NCBI RefSeq assembly: GCF_000974425.1
Contig: NZ_CP010429.1
Span: forward strand, 5,441,501-5,505,500
Source of the DNA: Spirosoma radiotolerans
GTDB lineage: Bacteria > Bacteroidota > Bacteroidia > Cytophagales > Spirosomataceae
Length of the DNA stretch: 64,000 bases
Direction of reading: 5' to 3'
The notes under the pieces: model-generated
The model's database searches: none
Told to the model about the DNA's origin: nothing
What the model saw: the letters and a program-made list of their open reading frames with translations, nothing else
Made by a program: the position numbers and the translations under genes
Shown: positions 14,613 to 23,533 of the stretch, one piece after another
Layout of the letters: the number at the start of each line of letters is the position of its first letter
Numbering within the stretch: the first letter of the stretch is position 1

Positions 14613-15572
14613 TCAGCCTTTAAACCGCTCCCGCATGTGCCACCGAAAACTATCCATTTTGGGATAATGTACCTCACCAAACGGCAGTCGCAACGGCTGG
14701 CCGTGAAACTGCTTAAGGTTATAGGGACTGGTGATCTCATCAGCTAACGAGGGTGAGACTACCACGCGCAAACGCTCGTCGACGCCAATCATGCCTTTGT
14801 CGAAAGCGGTGTGCAGATTCGGGCACAGGGCAATTCCATTCGTGACTTTATCATCGCCGGAAATACTGATAGGAACAATGTGGCAAGCTTCGACCAGTGA
14901 CGAACCATCTACGGCAATCACCTTCATACCCGAAATAGCACAGGTAAAATCATAGACCTTGGGCACCAGTTTCTTGAATAAGCCACCCCGTATAAAGCGT
15001 ATTTCTTCATCGTCGGTTACTTGTACCGGTATATAGGCCGCTTCCTTCTCATTCAGCAGATACGTTTCCAGGTCAAGCAGGTAGCTGCGTCCAGCGTTTT
15101 TAACACGCATGAATTCGGCTTTGGTATCTGCAAAATAGTGATCAAGAAGGGTATTTTTTAGGAATAGCCGGGCATACTCGTTTGTCAGCAGATCAAACAG
15201 GTCATCGGTAAAATAACCAAAGTCAAGCCGGTCGCTGAGGGTCTGAACACTACGGATATAAACCTCTATTCGCTCTGTTACCTTGGGTCTTAGAAACCAG
15301 AACCCTTCGGATTGCAGATAAAAAAATGGCTGTGTGAAATCGTCTTTGTGCGCTGTTTGAACGAGCAATGAAAAGTTCTCTTTGAACGTAGCCACCAGTT
15401 CGGGGGTGATCGTGACCCGGTTTTCGGTGATGAGTTGCTTCTCGATTAACTCAATCAACGTAAGCAGAAAAATGGGCTTATGAGGAGCTTTTCCATACGG
15501 AGTTCCTCCCTGTTTAAGCTTCGTAAATTTTCGGGTGTAGATGGTTAGTTGTGTCTGGTTAAAAGGAGGCAT
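14613..15572 (-). CDS. HNH endonuclease-domain protein
   Basis: The protein has 319 residues from the ATG at 15572; the open frame runs 15 codons further upstream without a convincing start. The N-terminal half (HKPIFLLTLIELIEKQLI and QPFFYLQSEGFWFL) matches the helical region found before HNH domains in putative restriction-type endonucleases. The C-terminal HNH core has VEACHIVPIS, NGIALCPNLHTAFD and a preceding CAISGMKV, which supply His, Asn and His plus Cys residues for metal binding. No methylase or other restriction subunit is adjacent, so its biological target is unclear. It may be a solitary defence nuclease. It diverges from the gluconate-dehydrogenase-like gene. Confidence 0.78.
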   Translation of the reverse strand: MPPFNQTQLTIYTRKFTKLKQGGTPYGKAPHKPIFLLTLIELIEKQLITENRVTITPELVATFKENFSLLVQTAHKDDFTQPFFYLQSEGFWFLRPKVTERIEVYIRSVQTLSDRLDFGYFTDDLFDLLTNEYARLFLKNTLLDHYFADTKAEFMRVKNAGRSYLLDLETYLLNEKEAAYIPVQVTDDEEIRFIRGGLFKKLVPKVYDFTCAISGMKVIAVDGSSLVEACHIVPISISGDDKVTNGIALCPNLHTAFDKGMIGVDERLRVVVSPSLADEITSPYNLKQFHGQPLRLPFGEVHYPKMDSFRWHMRERFKG

Positions 15573-15763
15573 AAAACAGGGATATGGAACAGGTAAATAT
15601 AATCCAGCAACAGACAAATTCCCCGTCTTGTCACTTCGTTATCGCTAAGCAACGGCCGCCTGCTAACATCGCTGGAACTCAACCACCAACAAAATCAAGT
15701 TGCCAACGCGGTATTAATTGCCATCAACCGCCTTTTGTGAACAGACTTAGCCAAACACAACGG

Positions 15764-16321
15764 ATGAACAGACGGGAAGCATTATCACGGGTGAGCCTGA
15801 TGCTGGGCGGTACCCTCTCGGCCCCGACCTTACTGGCCTTTGATCGCTGGAACCAGATGACCCCGGAAAGCCGGGTAAACAGCCCATCAATCCTGAATGA
15901 AGAGCAGCGGGAAATTATGGCGCGTGTGGCCGAACGCATTATTCCCAAAACCGATACGCCGGGCGCTATTGATGTTGGTGTTCCAGCGTTTATTGAACTG
16001 ATGCTGCGCGAGGGCTACACCAAGCCCGTGCAGGATACGTTTCTGACGGGCCTCGGCGATCTGGCTGGTAAAGGGTTCCTGACCGCTTCGGCCGATCAGC
16101 AAACAACACTCCTCAAACAGGTCGAAGCCCAGACACTGGCCAATGCCAAAGCTGGTTCGGTATCGTTTTGGCAACTGATCAAGGAGCTGACCGTCTGGGG
16201 GTATTTTACATCCGAAGCGGGCATCAAGTCCTCATTCGATTATCAGCCCATTCCGGGAAAATTCGAGGCTATCAAGATCAGGCCGGGTCAGAAAGATTTT
16301 ATGTACGGCAACCAGGTTTAA
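15764..16321 (+). CDS. Gluconate 2-dehydrogenase subunit 3 family protein
   Basis: The protein has 185 residues starting at the ATG at 15764, where a twin-arginine-like signal begins (MNRREALSRVSLMLGGTLSA). The remainder has the subunit 3 pattern: IMARVAERIIPKTDTPGAIDVGV, then IKELTVWGYFTSEAGIK, and a C-terminal YGNQV. This small subunit accompanies GMC flavin oxidoreductases in the periplasm and is needed for their export or stability. It is followed 29 nt later by the matching GMC gene, and the two should form one membrane-linked dehydrogenase. Confidence 0.88.
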   Translation: MNRREALSRVSLMLGGTLSAPTLLAFDRWNQMTPESRVNSPSILNEEQREIMARVAERIIPKTDTPGAIDVGVPAFIELMLREGYTKPVQDTFLTGLGDLAGKGFLTASADQQTTLLKQVEAQTLANAKAGSVSFWQLIKELTVWGYFTSEAGIKSSFDYQPIPGKFEAIKIRPGQKDFMYGNQV

Positions 16322-16350
16322 CATCACTCACCAGGTCGATCATTCACTGT

Positions 16351-18063
16351 ATGAATCTGAATATAAACGCACAAAAAGCTCAAACCTACGACGCCATCGT
16401 GGTGGGTTCCGGTATGACGGGGGGCTGGGCCGCTAAAGAACTTACCGAAAAAGGCTTGAACGTACTCGTGCTGGAACGCGGCTACGAGATCAAACACGTT
16501 GAGGATTATAAAACCGCCATGCAGGATCCCTGGGAATTTGAACACCGGGGAAAAATCACGACGGTAGCCGCCGAAGAACATTATGCCAGCATGTTCTTCT
16601 CGGCCAAAGAGGGCAGTCAGTTCAATTTCACCAACGACAAAGAGCATCCCTACATCCAGAAACGGCCGTTCAACTGGATTCGGGGATACCATACGGGCGG
16701 GAAATCGCTGATCTGGGGCAAACATACCTACCGCTGGAACCGGGAAGATTTCCTGGCCAATACCAAAGAGGGAATCGGGATAGACTGGCCTATTCGCTAC
16801 GAAGAGTTGGTGCCGTGGTATACCTACATCGAAAAATTCGTAGGTATCAGCGGACAGGCTGAAGGATTGGCCGTGTTGCCCGATAGCACCTTTCTGCCGC
16901 CCATGGCGATGACTGCCCCGGAAGTGCATTTTAAAAAATCGGTCGCACAGAAACTAAATCGGCCCATAACCATTGGACGGGTGGCGCACCTCACCAAGCC
17001 GCAGCCCTGGCATACGGCCGTGGGCCGGGCGAGTTGTCAGTTTCGGAACCGCTGTACGCGGGGTTGTCCATACGGGGGGTATTTCAGCTCGCTGGCGGCC
17101 ACGCTGCCAGCCGCCCGAAGCACCAACCGGCTGACGATCCTTCACAACGCCATTGTGAAAGAGATCATCCTGGACGATCATGACCAGAAAGCCAAAGGCG
17201 TGCGGGTCATCGACCAGAACACGATGGAAGTGCGGGAATTCTACGCCAAAGTGCTTTTCCTGAATGCAGGCACCATTGGTTCTACGTCTATTCTGATGAA
17301 CTCGAAATCAGCCCGTTTTCCCAACGGACTGGGCAACGACAGCGATCAACTCGGCCGCAACCTGATGGATCATCACCTGGCCGTTGGAGCCAGAGCCGAT
17401 ATCGAAGGTTTTGAGGACGATTACTATTTCGGAGCTCGTCCGGGCAGTCTGTACATCCCACGCTTCCGCAACTGGGGCAACGACAAAAAACGCGACTACC
17501 TGCGCGGCTTTGGCTACCAGGGTGGGGCCGCCCGCGCTGACTGGTCGAGGGGCAGTACAGAACCGGGTTTCGGAGCTGACTTCAAGAAACGCCTGACGCA
17601 GCCCGGTCCCTGGAAAATGAGTCTGACCGGCTTTGGCGAAGTGCTGCCCGATCCCAACAACCGGTTCTACCTCAGTCCCGACAAAACCGATAAATGGGGT
17701 CTGCCGCAGGTGGTGTTCGACGCCGATTTCAGCGCCAACGACCGGGCCATGCGGAAAGACATCATGAACGATGGCGCCGAAATGCTGGAAGCTGCCGGGT
17801 TCAAAAACGTCACCACATACGATAACCCGGCGGCACACATGGGGCTGGGTATTCACGAAATGGGGACTGCCCGCATGGGTAAAGACCCGAAAACGTCGGT
17901 GCTCAACAAGTACAACCAGGTACACACCTGCAAAAATGTATTTGTCACAGACGGCTCGGCGATGGCGTCGGCCTCGAATGTAAACCCATCGCTCACCTAT
18001 ATGGCGCTCACAGCCCGAGCCGCCAGCTATGCCGTGGCACAGCTCAAGGCGAAGAATCTTTGA
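16351..18063 (+). CDS. GMC-family FAD oxidoreductase (sugar/gluconate dehydrogenase large subunit)
   Basis: The protein has 570 residues from the ATG at 16351. The FAD-binding Rossmann motif is GSGMTG (19-24) followed by LVLERG. CRNRCTRGCPYGGYFSS-type cysteines lie near residue 235. The C-terminal catalytic region has HMGLGIHEMGTARMG and NVNPSLTYMALTARAA, with the GMC His/Asn. It has no signal of its own, so it probably rides out through Tat with the small subunit encoded just upstream. The reaction is oxidation of a sugar or sugar acid hydroxyl; members of this pair oxidise the C3 position of glucosides in some Bacteroidota. A perfect 31-bp inverted repeat begins inside its last codons. Confidence 0.88.
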   Translation: MNLNINAQKAQTYDAIVVGSGMTGGWAAKELTEKGLNVLVLERGYEIKHVEDYKTAMQDPWEFEHRGKITTVAAEEHYASMFFSAKEGSQFNFTNDKEHPYIQKRPFNWIRGYHTGGKSLIWGKHTYRWNREDFLANTKEGIGIDWPIRYEELVPWYTYIEKFVGISGQAEGLAVLPDSTFLPPMAMTAPEVHFKKSVAQKLNRPITIGRVAHLTKPQPWHTAVGRASCQFRNRCTRGCPYGGYFSSLAATLPAARSTNRLTILHNAIVKEIILDDHDQKAKGVRVIDQNTMEVREFYAKVLFLNAGTIGSTSILMNSKSARFPNGLGNDSDQLGRNLMDHHLAVGARADIEGFEDDYYFGARPGSLYIPRFRNWGNDKKRDYLRGFGYQGGAARADWSRGSTEPGFGADFKKRLTQPGPWKMSLTGFGEVLPDPNNRFYLSPDKTDKWGLPQVVFDADFSANDRAMRKDIMNDGAEMLEAAGFKNVTTYDNPAAHMGLGIHEMGTARMGKDPKTSVLNKYNQVHTCKNVFVTDGSAMASASNVNPSLTYMALTARAASYAVAQLKAKNL

Positions 18064-18119
18064 GGGATTGTGTCTGGGCCAAGCTCCGGCTTGGCCCAGA
18101 CACAATCCCTCAAAGATTC
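18054..18119. repeat. Perfect 31-bp inverted repeat overlapping the GMC stop codon
   Basis: The arms 18054-18084 and 18089-18119 are exact reverse complements separated by the 4-nt loop TCCG. The left arm contains the final codons and the stop (18061-18063) of the GMC gene. It can act as a terminator or mRNA 3' stabiliser, but it is far longer than a normal terminator and has no T tract. Confidence 0.8.
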
Positions 18120-18149
18120 TTCAAACTTCGTCAGGCTACTAGTATATAA

Positions 18150-18193
18150 GTCAGGCTTTTAGAAACCTGACACGTCAGTTTTAAGAAACTGAC
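18150..18193. repeat. Two adjacent small hairpins of the GTCAG-type family
   Basis: A first imperfect hairpin (GTCAGG at 18150-18155 with CCTGAC at 18166-18171) is followed by a perfect 8-bp hairpin (GTCAGTTT at 18174-18181, loop TAAG, AAACTGAC at 18186-18193). They are related to the composite element at 21499-21555. Confidence 0.65.
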
Positions 18194-18243
18194 ACCACGA
18201 TAAGCTGACTCACCTCTAAACGTCAACCATCCGTTTCAACCAA

Positions 18244-19212
18244 ATGCCGTCTTCTATCATCATTGGCGCGGGCATGTCGGGCCTTACGGCCGCCCGCGAA
18301 TTGCGCTTACAAGGTTGGGAGGTTGTCGTGCTCGATAAAGGTCGGGGTGTGGGCGGCCGACTGGCTACCCGCCGAATTGACCAGGCCCGCGCCGATCATG
18401 GCGCCCAGTACTTCTCCGCCACCACACCCGATTTCCAGAAAGTCGTTCGGGAGTTGGCAACCGATCAGGTCGTTACCCAATGGCCGCTCGAACACAACAA
18501 TATGGCAGATCCCGCATTCAGCTATCCATACTATATTGGCATTGAAGGCATGAATGCTGTGGCGAAAACGCTGAGTCGAAACCTGACCGTGCTGACGGGC
18601 GAAACCGTTGTTTCGTTTCGAATGGAGAATGCCCAATGGCTTGTTGAGACGGAATCGGGCAAGCCGTTCCGGGCTGATGCTTTACTGATTACCCTACCCG
18701 CTCCGCAGGCGCTCACCCTGATTCAGAAAAGTGGGTTTGCACTGACACCGTCCGATCAGTCGACGCTCTCGGCTATAACTTATCGTCCCTGTATCGCCGT
18801 CATGGTAGCCCTGAACCGACCCAGCAACCTGCCCGCTCCCGGTGCCGTCCGGTACGAAACCGGCGACATTGCGTGGGTTGCCGACAACGGGCAGAAAGGC
18901 ATCTCGCCTGCTCAGCCGTCCGTTACGATCCATGCCAGTGCCGACTTCAGCCGAACGCATTTCGATGATGATCTGGCAACGATCGGTCGGCAACTGATCG
19001 GCCAGTTACCAACGCTGATTCCGGCCGATAGCCTCAGCACCGTTCAGGTACATCGGTGGCGCTATAGCCTGGCCGACCAGCGCCACCCGGCCCCTTTTCT
19101 GGCAGTCGATGGCTCGCTCCCGCTGCTGTTTGGCGGTGATGGGTTCGGTATGGGCAACGTCGAAGGAGCGTTTACATCGGGCCTGGCGATGGCAAAATTC
19201 GTCAGCGCCTAA
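18244..19212 (+). CDS. Renalase-like FAD/NAD(P)-dependent oxidoreductase
   Basis: The 322-residue protein opens with the FAD-binding motif IIIGAGMSGLTAARELRLQG followed by VVVLDKGRGVGGRLATRR, the signature of the renalase-like amine oxidase group. Further matches are DHGAQYFSATTPDF, the middle LLITLPAPQAL, and the C-terminal LLFGGDGFGMGNVEGAFTSG, which closes the flavin site. There is no signal peptide, so it is cytosolic. Bacterial renalases oxidise aberrant dihydro-NAD(P) isomers. A metabolite-repair role is therefore plausible, though the substrate cannot be read from sequence. Confidence 0.82.
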   Translation: MPSSIIIGAGMSGLTAARELRLQGWEVVVLDKGRGVGGRLATRRIDQARADHGAQYFSATTPDFQKVVRELATDQVVTQWPLEHNNMADPAFSYPYYIGIEGMNAVAKTLSRNLTVLTGETVVSFRMENAQWLVETESGKPFRADALLITLPAPQALTLIQKSGFALTPSDQSTLSAITYRPCIAVMVALNRPSNLPAPGAVRYETGDIAWVADNGQKGISPAQPSVTIHASADFSRTHFDDDLATIGRQLIGQLPTLIPADSLSTVQVHRWRYSLADQRHPAPFLAVDGSLPLLFGGDGFGMGNVEGAFTSGLAMAKFVSA

Positions 19213-19322
19213 CTTTCTGACAGCCAGTTTGAGTAAAGAGGAAAGATGAGTGTGCTTTGTGGGCTGTAGTCACCCTCATCCGAATCGCTGCACGCGTAGC
19301 TGTGTGGTTGCTTTTCACCGCT

Positions 19323-21485
19323 ATGGAACGAAGAGAGTTTATTAAGACGACCAGTCTTTTAAGCGGAGCCTATGCACTGATCGGACAGGCTTCTTTTGCC
19401 GGATTCGCCCCGACCGATGGGTATTGGCTCGATGGGCCCATGCGCTGGGTACAACTGGCGTTTGTCGAGCGTGACCCCGGCCATTATGACCCCGATTTCT
19501 GGCTCAGCTATTTTAAACGAATTCATGCCGATGGCGCCTTACTGAGCGCCGGGGGCGTGGTCGCTTTTTATCCAACGAAGATTCCGCTCCACCACCGGAG
19601 CGACTACCTGGGCGATACAGATCCACTGGGTTATCTGGTTGCTGGTTGCAAAAAACTGGGCATGAAGATCATGCTTCGTACCGATCCTCATGCCGCCCGG
19701 CAGGCTGTGTACGACGCCCACCCCGATTGGATTGCAGTCAATGCCGATGGCGCCAAACGCCGTCACTGGGCCAACCCCGATTTGTGGGTGACCTGCTCAT
19801 TAGGACCGTACAATTTCGAGTTTATGCCCCAGGTGAATGCCGAGATCATGCAACGGTATCAGCCCGAAGGCATTTTCTCGAACCGATGGGCAAGTCCGGA
19901 CATTTGCTACTGCGAGCATTGTACCCGGAACTTTACCGCCTATTCGGGTCAGCCGCTCCCCCGGAAAGCAGAACGGCTCGACCCTACGTACCGCAAATGG
20001 TCGGAGTGGCGCGTGACGCGGCTGCGGGAATTGTGGGCCTTGTGGGACGCTGGTATCCGCAACGAACGACCAGCTTCCCGGTTCATTCCCAACGGATTTC
20101 CCGATAAGGTGTTGACGGGTAAAGAGGCTGATCTCTTCTTCGCCGATCAGCAGGCCCGGCGGGGTCTGATGGCCCCCTGGTCGAATGGAAAAGGGGCCAA
20201 GGAACTTCGGTCGACGCTGGGCCAGAAACCGCTGATCGGCATTTTCAGCGTGGGTATTGAAGAAGAACTCCGCTGGAAAGACTCGGTACAGAGCGACGCC
20301 GAAATTCGGATTTGGGTAGCCGAAGGCACGGCCAATGGGATGCGCCCCTGCTTCGTCAAGTTTGGGGGCGACATCTATGACAAACGATGGATGAATGCCG
20401 TTGCCAGGTTGTACGAAGGCTATTATAAAAACGAGAAATACCTTCGAAATACGGCGTCGATGGCCCGCGTTGGTGTTGTTTACTCCGAACAAACCAACCG
20501 CAATTACGGCGGCCAACCCTGGCAGCAGAAAAGCGGTGATCACCTGGATGGTATGTACCACGCGCTTGTGGAAAGCCGGGTTCCCTTCGATATGGTCAAC
20601 GACCGCTTGCTCACGCTCGACGAGTTGAAGCGATTCAAGCTGTTAATACTTCCCAATATAGCCGCTCTCTCCGACGCTCAATGCGCTCAGCTACTAGCCT
20701 TCGTGAACGCCGGAGGTAGCCTGGTCGCCACCTTCGAAACGTCGCTTTATGACCAAGACGGCAAGCAACGCCCCGACTTTGGACTGGCCAGCTTATTTGG
20801 TGTTTCCTACAATCAGAAAGTAGAAGGCCCCATGCGGAATAGCTATTTACAGTTGCGTCCGGATGCCAAAAACAGCCAAACGCAGCTAATTCTGTCCGGT
20901 CTGGACGATACGCCCCGCATCATCAACACGGCTTATCAGGTCGACGTAAAACCCACCACTGCGTTTCCCAGCCCCATTACTCTCATCCCAAGCTATCCTG
21001 ACCTTCCGATGGAAGATGTTTACCCGCGTGTCGCCGAAACCGATACACGGGAGCTGTACCTTCGGCAGGTGGGCAAAGGACGCGTGGCATACATTCCCGG
21101 CGATCTGGACCGCTCGTTCTGGCAACTGATGAGCACTGATCACGGGAAACTGCTCGGCAATATTGTCCGTTGGGCGCTCGATGAAGAGCCGATTGTGGCT
21201 ATTGAAGGACCCGGCGTAATCGACGTGAACGTCTGGCGACAGGCGAAATCCATGACGGTACACCTGGTCAACCTGACCAATCCGATGATGATGAAAGGCC
21301 CCTTTCGGGAGATGATTCCCATTGATACACAGGTAACCATCAAGCTACCAGCCGGAGCGAACGTAGCGAGTGTCAAACTACTCATGCGTGAGCAAACGCC
21401 CAAGTTTGAGATCAAAAATGGTGCATTAACGCTAGCCGTTCCCCAGATTCTCGACCATGAAATTGTGGCGCTGGATTTGGGCTAG
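19323..21485 (+). CDS. Secreted glycoside-hydrolase-like protein (GHL6 plus beta-galactosidase trimerisation-like domain)
   Basis: The protein has 720 residues from the ATG at 19323, where a Tat-like signal (ERREFIKTTSLLSGAYALIG) begins. The first half (about 40-400) looks like the hypothetical glycosyl hydrolase 6 TIM barrel: YWLDGPMRWVQLAF, GMKIMLRTDPHAARQ, GIFSNRWASPDICYCEHCTR and FADQQARRGLMAPW. The second half carries a glutamine-amidotransferase-like beta-galactosidase trimerisation domain (FKLLILPNIAALSDAQ, then VNAGGSLVATFETS), as in GH42. A C-terminal beta domain ends in VALDLG. Substrate unknown. It lies 109 nt after the renalase-like gene and before a lactate permease, separated from it by a palindromic element. 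Confidence 0.7.
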   Translation: MERREFIKTTSLLSGAYALIGQASFAGFAPTDGYWLDGPMRWVQLAFVERDPGHYDPDFWLSYFKRIHADGALLSAGGVVAFYPTKIPLHHRSDYLGDTDPLGYLVAGCKKLGMKIMLRTDPHAARQAVYDAHPDWIAVNADGAKRRHWANPDLWVTCSLGPYNFEFMPQVNAEIMQRYQPEGIFSNRWASPDICYCEHCTRNFTAYSGQPLPRKAERLDPTYRKWSEWRVTRLRELWALWDAGIRNERPASRFIPNGFPDKVLTGKEADLFFADQQARRGLMAPWSNGKGAKELRSTLGQKPLIGIFSVGIEEELRWKDSVQSDAEIRIWVAEGTANGMRPCFVKFGGDIYDKRWMNAVARLYEGYYKNEKYLRNTASMARVGVVYSEQTNRNYGGQPWQQKSGDHLDGMYHALVESRVPFDMVNDRLLTLDELKRFKLLILPNIAALSDAQCAQLLAFVNAGGSLVATFETSLYDQDGKQRPDFGLASLFGVSYNQKVEGPMRNSYLQLRPDAKNSQTQLILSGLDDTPRIINTAYQVDVKPTTAFPSPITLIPSYPDLPMEDVYPRVAETDTRELYLRQVGKGRVAYIPGDLDRSFWQLMSTDHGKLLGNIVRWALDEEPIVAIEGPGVIDVNVWRQAKSMTVHLVNLTNPMMMKGPFREMIPIDTQVTIKLPAGANVASVKLLMREQTPKFEIKNGALTLAVPQILDHEIVALDLG

Positions 21486-21498
21486 ATCTCTCAATTCC

Positions 21499-21555
21499 GT
21501 GATGTCAGTTTCTTAAAACTGACAAGCGAGGACGGGTTCTTAAACCCGACATCAC
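21499..21555. repeat. Composite palindrome with GTGATGTC outer arms
   Basis: Outer arms GTGATGTC (21499-21506) and GACATCAC (21548-21555) enclose two small hairpins, GTCAGTTT-CTTA-AAACTGAC (21504-21523) and CGGGTT-CTTA-AACCCG (21533-21548). The outer arms and the GGGTT/AACCC stem repeat the element at 11250-11279. Confidence 0.75.
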
Positions 21556-21580
21556 AGAGACCTGATAACTCATTCACCCT

Positions 21581-23353
21581 ATGACCTGGAAACAAGTTAT
21601 TGATCCGTTCGGAAACATCACGCTCTCGGTACTGGTAGCGGCCATACCCGTTCTGTTTATCTTCTGGGCGCTGATAATCCGAAAAATGAAAGGGTACCAG
21701 GCGAGTTTGATTGCAACGGGTATTGCCATGCTCATTGCGACGCTGGTTTATGGCATGCCGGTCAAGCTAGCCCTTTTATCAGCAGCGCATGGGGCGCTGT
21801 ACGGGCTGTTTCCCATTTGCTGGCTCGTGATCATGGCGGTCTTCCTGTTCAATATCACCGTCAAAAGTGGCCAGTTCGAGATCATCAAACACTTCATGGG
21901 GTCAATCACCGCCGACCGCCGATTACAGGCGTTGTTGATTGCGTTTTCGTTCGGCTCGTTTCTGGAAGGCACGGCGGGTTTTGGGGCACCGGTAGCCATC
22001 ACAGCCGCCATGCTGGTGGGTTTGGGGTTCAACCCGCTCTATGCGTCGGGCATCTGCCTGATTGCCAATACAGCGCCGGTTGCGTTCGGCTCCATCGGCA
22101 TCCCAATTACGGTGGCCTCGCAGGTATCAGGCATTCCCGAACTGCCTATTTCGCAAATGGTGGGCCGAACGCTGCCCCTCCTGTCCGTCATGCTGCCTTT
22201 TTACCTGGTCAGTATCATTGCCGGGATTACGAAAGCCCGGGAAATCTGGCCCGCCGTTCTGGTGTCCGGCATTTCGTTTGCTTTTCTTCAATATGTTTCG
22301 TCCAATTTCCTCGGCCCGGCCCTGCCCGATGTGATTGCCGGTCTGGGGTCAATTATCTGTTTGATGACCTTCCTGCGGGTCTGGAAACCCAAAACCATCT
22401 GGCGCTTTGCCAATGAACCTGCCGCAACCAGCAACGCCCACATCAGCTACACAGGCGGCCAGACGATCCGGGCCTGGTCGCCATTTATTGTCCTGACGAT
22501 TCTGATCATTGCCTGGGGTATACAACCCATAAAAGACGTGCTCAACATGACCGGGATGCTTCAGTTCGAGTTTCCGGGTTTGCACAACGCCATTCTGGGC
22601 AGCGATGGCAATCCAATCCCCAAGCTCTTCAAGGTCAACTACCTGTCGGCGGCCGGAACGGCTATTCTGCTGGCGGCTCTCATCGTCATTCCGCTGGTCG
22701 GGCTGACGTACAGAGTTGGGATAACCGTCTTTAAGGAAACCCTCATCCAGTTGCGGTTTCCTATTTTGTCGGTGGCCTCGGTACTGGCCTTCGCCTACAT
22801 TCTGAACGACTCCGGCATTACGCTCACGCTGGCGGCCGTTCTGGCGAGTACGGGCATCCTGTTTCCATTTTTCGCCCCTATTCTGGGCTGGCTGGGCGTC
22901 TTTATTACGGGTTCCGACACCTCCGCCAATGCGCTATTCAGTAAGCTTCAGTACGCTACGGCGCAGTCCATTGGCGTCGACCCTGTGGTAACGGTGGCCG
23001 CCAATGTATCGGGTGGGGTGGTGGGTAAAATGATTTCGCCACAGTCCATTGCGGTGGCCGCAGCTGCCGGTGACTTGGTCGGCAAAGAGTCGCAACTGTT
23101 CCGCTTTACGGTGAAACACAGTTTCTTTATGCTGATTTTCATTTGCGTTCTGACCCTGGCGCAGGCTTACGTCCTGAAGTGGATTATTCCGACGTATGAA
23201 ATGCTCGACACCAAAAGGCTGACAACACTCCCCGACTTAAGCCGTGGCCATACATATTTGCTGATCTTGGCCTTGCTGCTCGCTGCGCTGGCCGTCGCCA
23301 TCCGTTCGATAGCCAGCAAAAGAAAACAATCGCCAGCCCTGACAAATGAATAA
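21581..23353 (+). CDS. L-lactate permease family transporter
   Basis: This 590-residue integral membrane protein has about 13-14 helices and clear LctP-family motifs: FGSFLEGTAGFGAPVAITAA (about residues 126-145), LIANTAPVAFGSIGIPI, and the C-terminal FITGSDTSANALFSKLQ with PQSIAVAAAAG. The family imports L-lactate, and the GlcA branch also glycolate and D-lactate, with protons. The two following genes encode a D-2-hydroxyacid dehydrogenase and glycerate kinase, so glycolate or glycerate is a reasonable alternative substrate. The downstream spacer of 180 nt contains an inverted repeat, so co-transcription with them is uncertain. Confidence 0.88.
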   Translation: MTWKQVIDPFGNITLSVLVAAIPVLFIFWALIIRKMKGYQASLIATGIAMLIATLVYGMPVKLALLSAAHGALYGLFPICWLVIMAVFLFNITVKSGQFEIIKHFMGSITADRRLQALLIAFSFGSFLEGTAGFGAPVAITAAMLVGLGFNPLYASGICLIANTAPVAFGSIGIPITVASQVSGIPELPISQMVGRTLPLLSVMLPFYLVSIIAGITKAREIWPAVLVSGISFAFLQYVSSNFLGPALPDVIAGLGSIICLMTFLRVWKPKTIWRFANEPAATSNAHISYTGGQTIRAWSPFIVLTILIIAWGIQPIKDVLNMTGMLQFEFPGLHNAILGSDGNPIPKLFKVNYLSAAGTAILLAALIVIPLVGLTYRVGITVFKETLIQLRFPILSVASVLAFAYILNDSGITLTLAAVLASTGILFPFFAPILGWLGVFITGSDTSANALFSKLQYATAQSIGVDPVVTVAANVSGGVVGKMISPQSIAVAAAAGDLVGKESQLFRFTVKHSFFMLIFICVLTLAQAYVLKWIIPTYEMLDTKRLTTLPDLSRGHTYLLILALLLAALAVAIRSIASKRKQSPALTNE

Positions 23354-23372
23354 GGAAACGAATTCTCGGGTG

Positions 23373-23442
23373 AGGGTTCTTCTTCACGGACCTTTACTTG
23401 TCATTGCTGACGCAGGCATAGGTCCGTGAGGACACGAACCCT
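23373..23442. repeat. Inverted repeat with GTGAGGACAC motif
   Basis: A 21-nt left arm (23373-23393) pairs imperfectly with the right arm (23420-23442). The right arm carries GTGAGGACAC at 23426-23435, the ten-base motif found at three other intergenic sites in the window. Confidence 0.65.
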
Positions 23443-23533
23443 GGAATCAGGAAAACAAACACGCGCGCCAGTCCATTAATCCGTAGTCAAGTCTGCCAGG
23501 CGGACAATTATTAACGAAACCGACACAGTAAGC

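Noticed and set aside
14613-15572. HNH gene as a sign of a prophage or restriction system
   Set aside because: No terminase, capsid, integrase or methylase genes are nearby.
17308-18105. A 265-codon open frame on the minus strand opposite the GMC gene
   Set aside because: The plus strand encodes a full GMC enzyme with all motifs; the antisense frame has no recognisable domain and is Gly/Val/His/Phe-rich as expected of a shadow frame.
19800-20561. A long open frame opposite the glycoside-hydrolase-like gene
   Set aside because: It is a shadow of a GC-rich coding strand; the sense frame has Tat signal and conserved domains.
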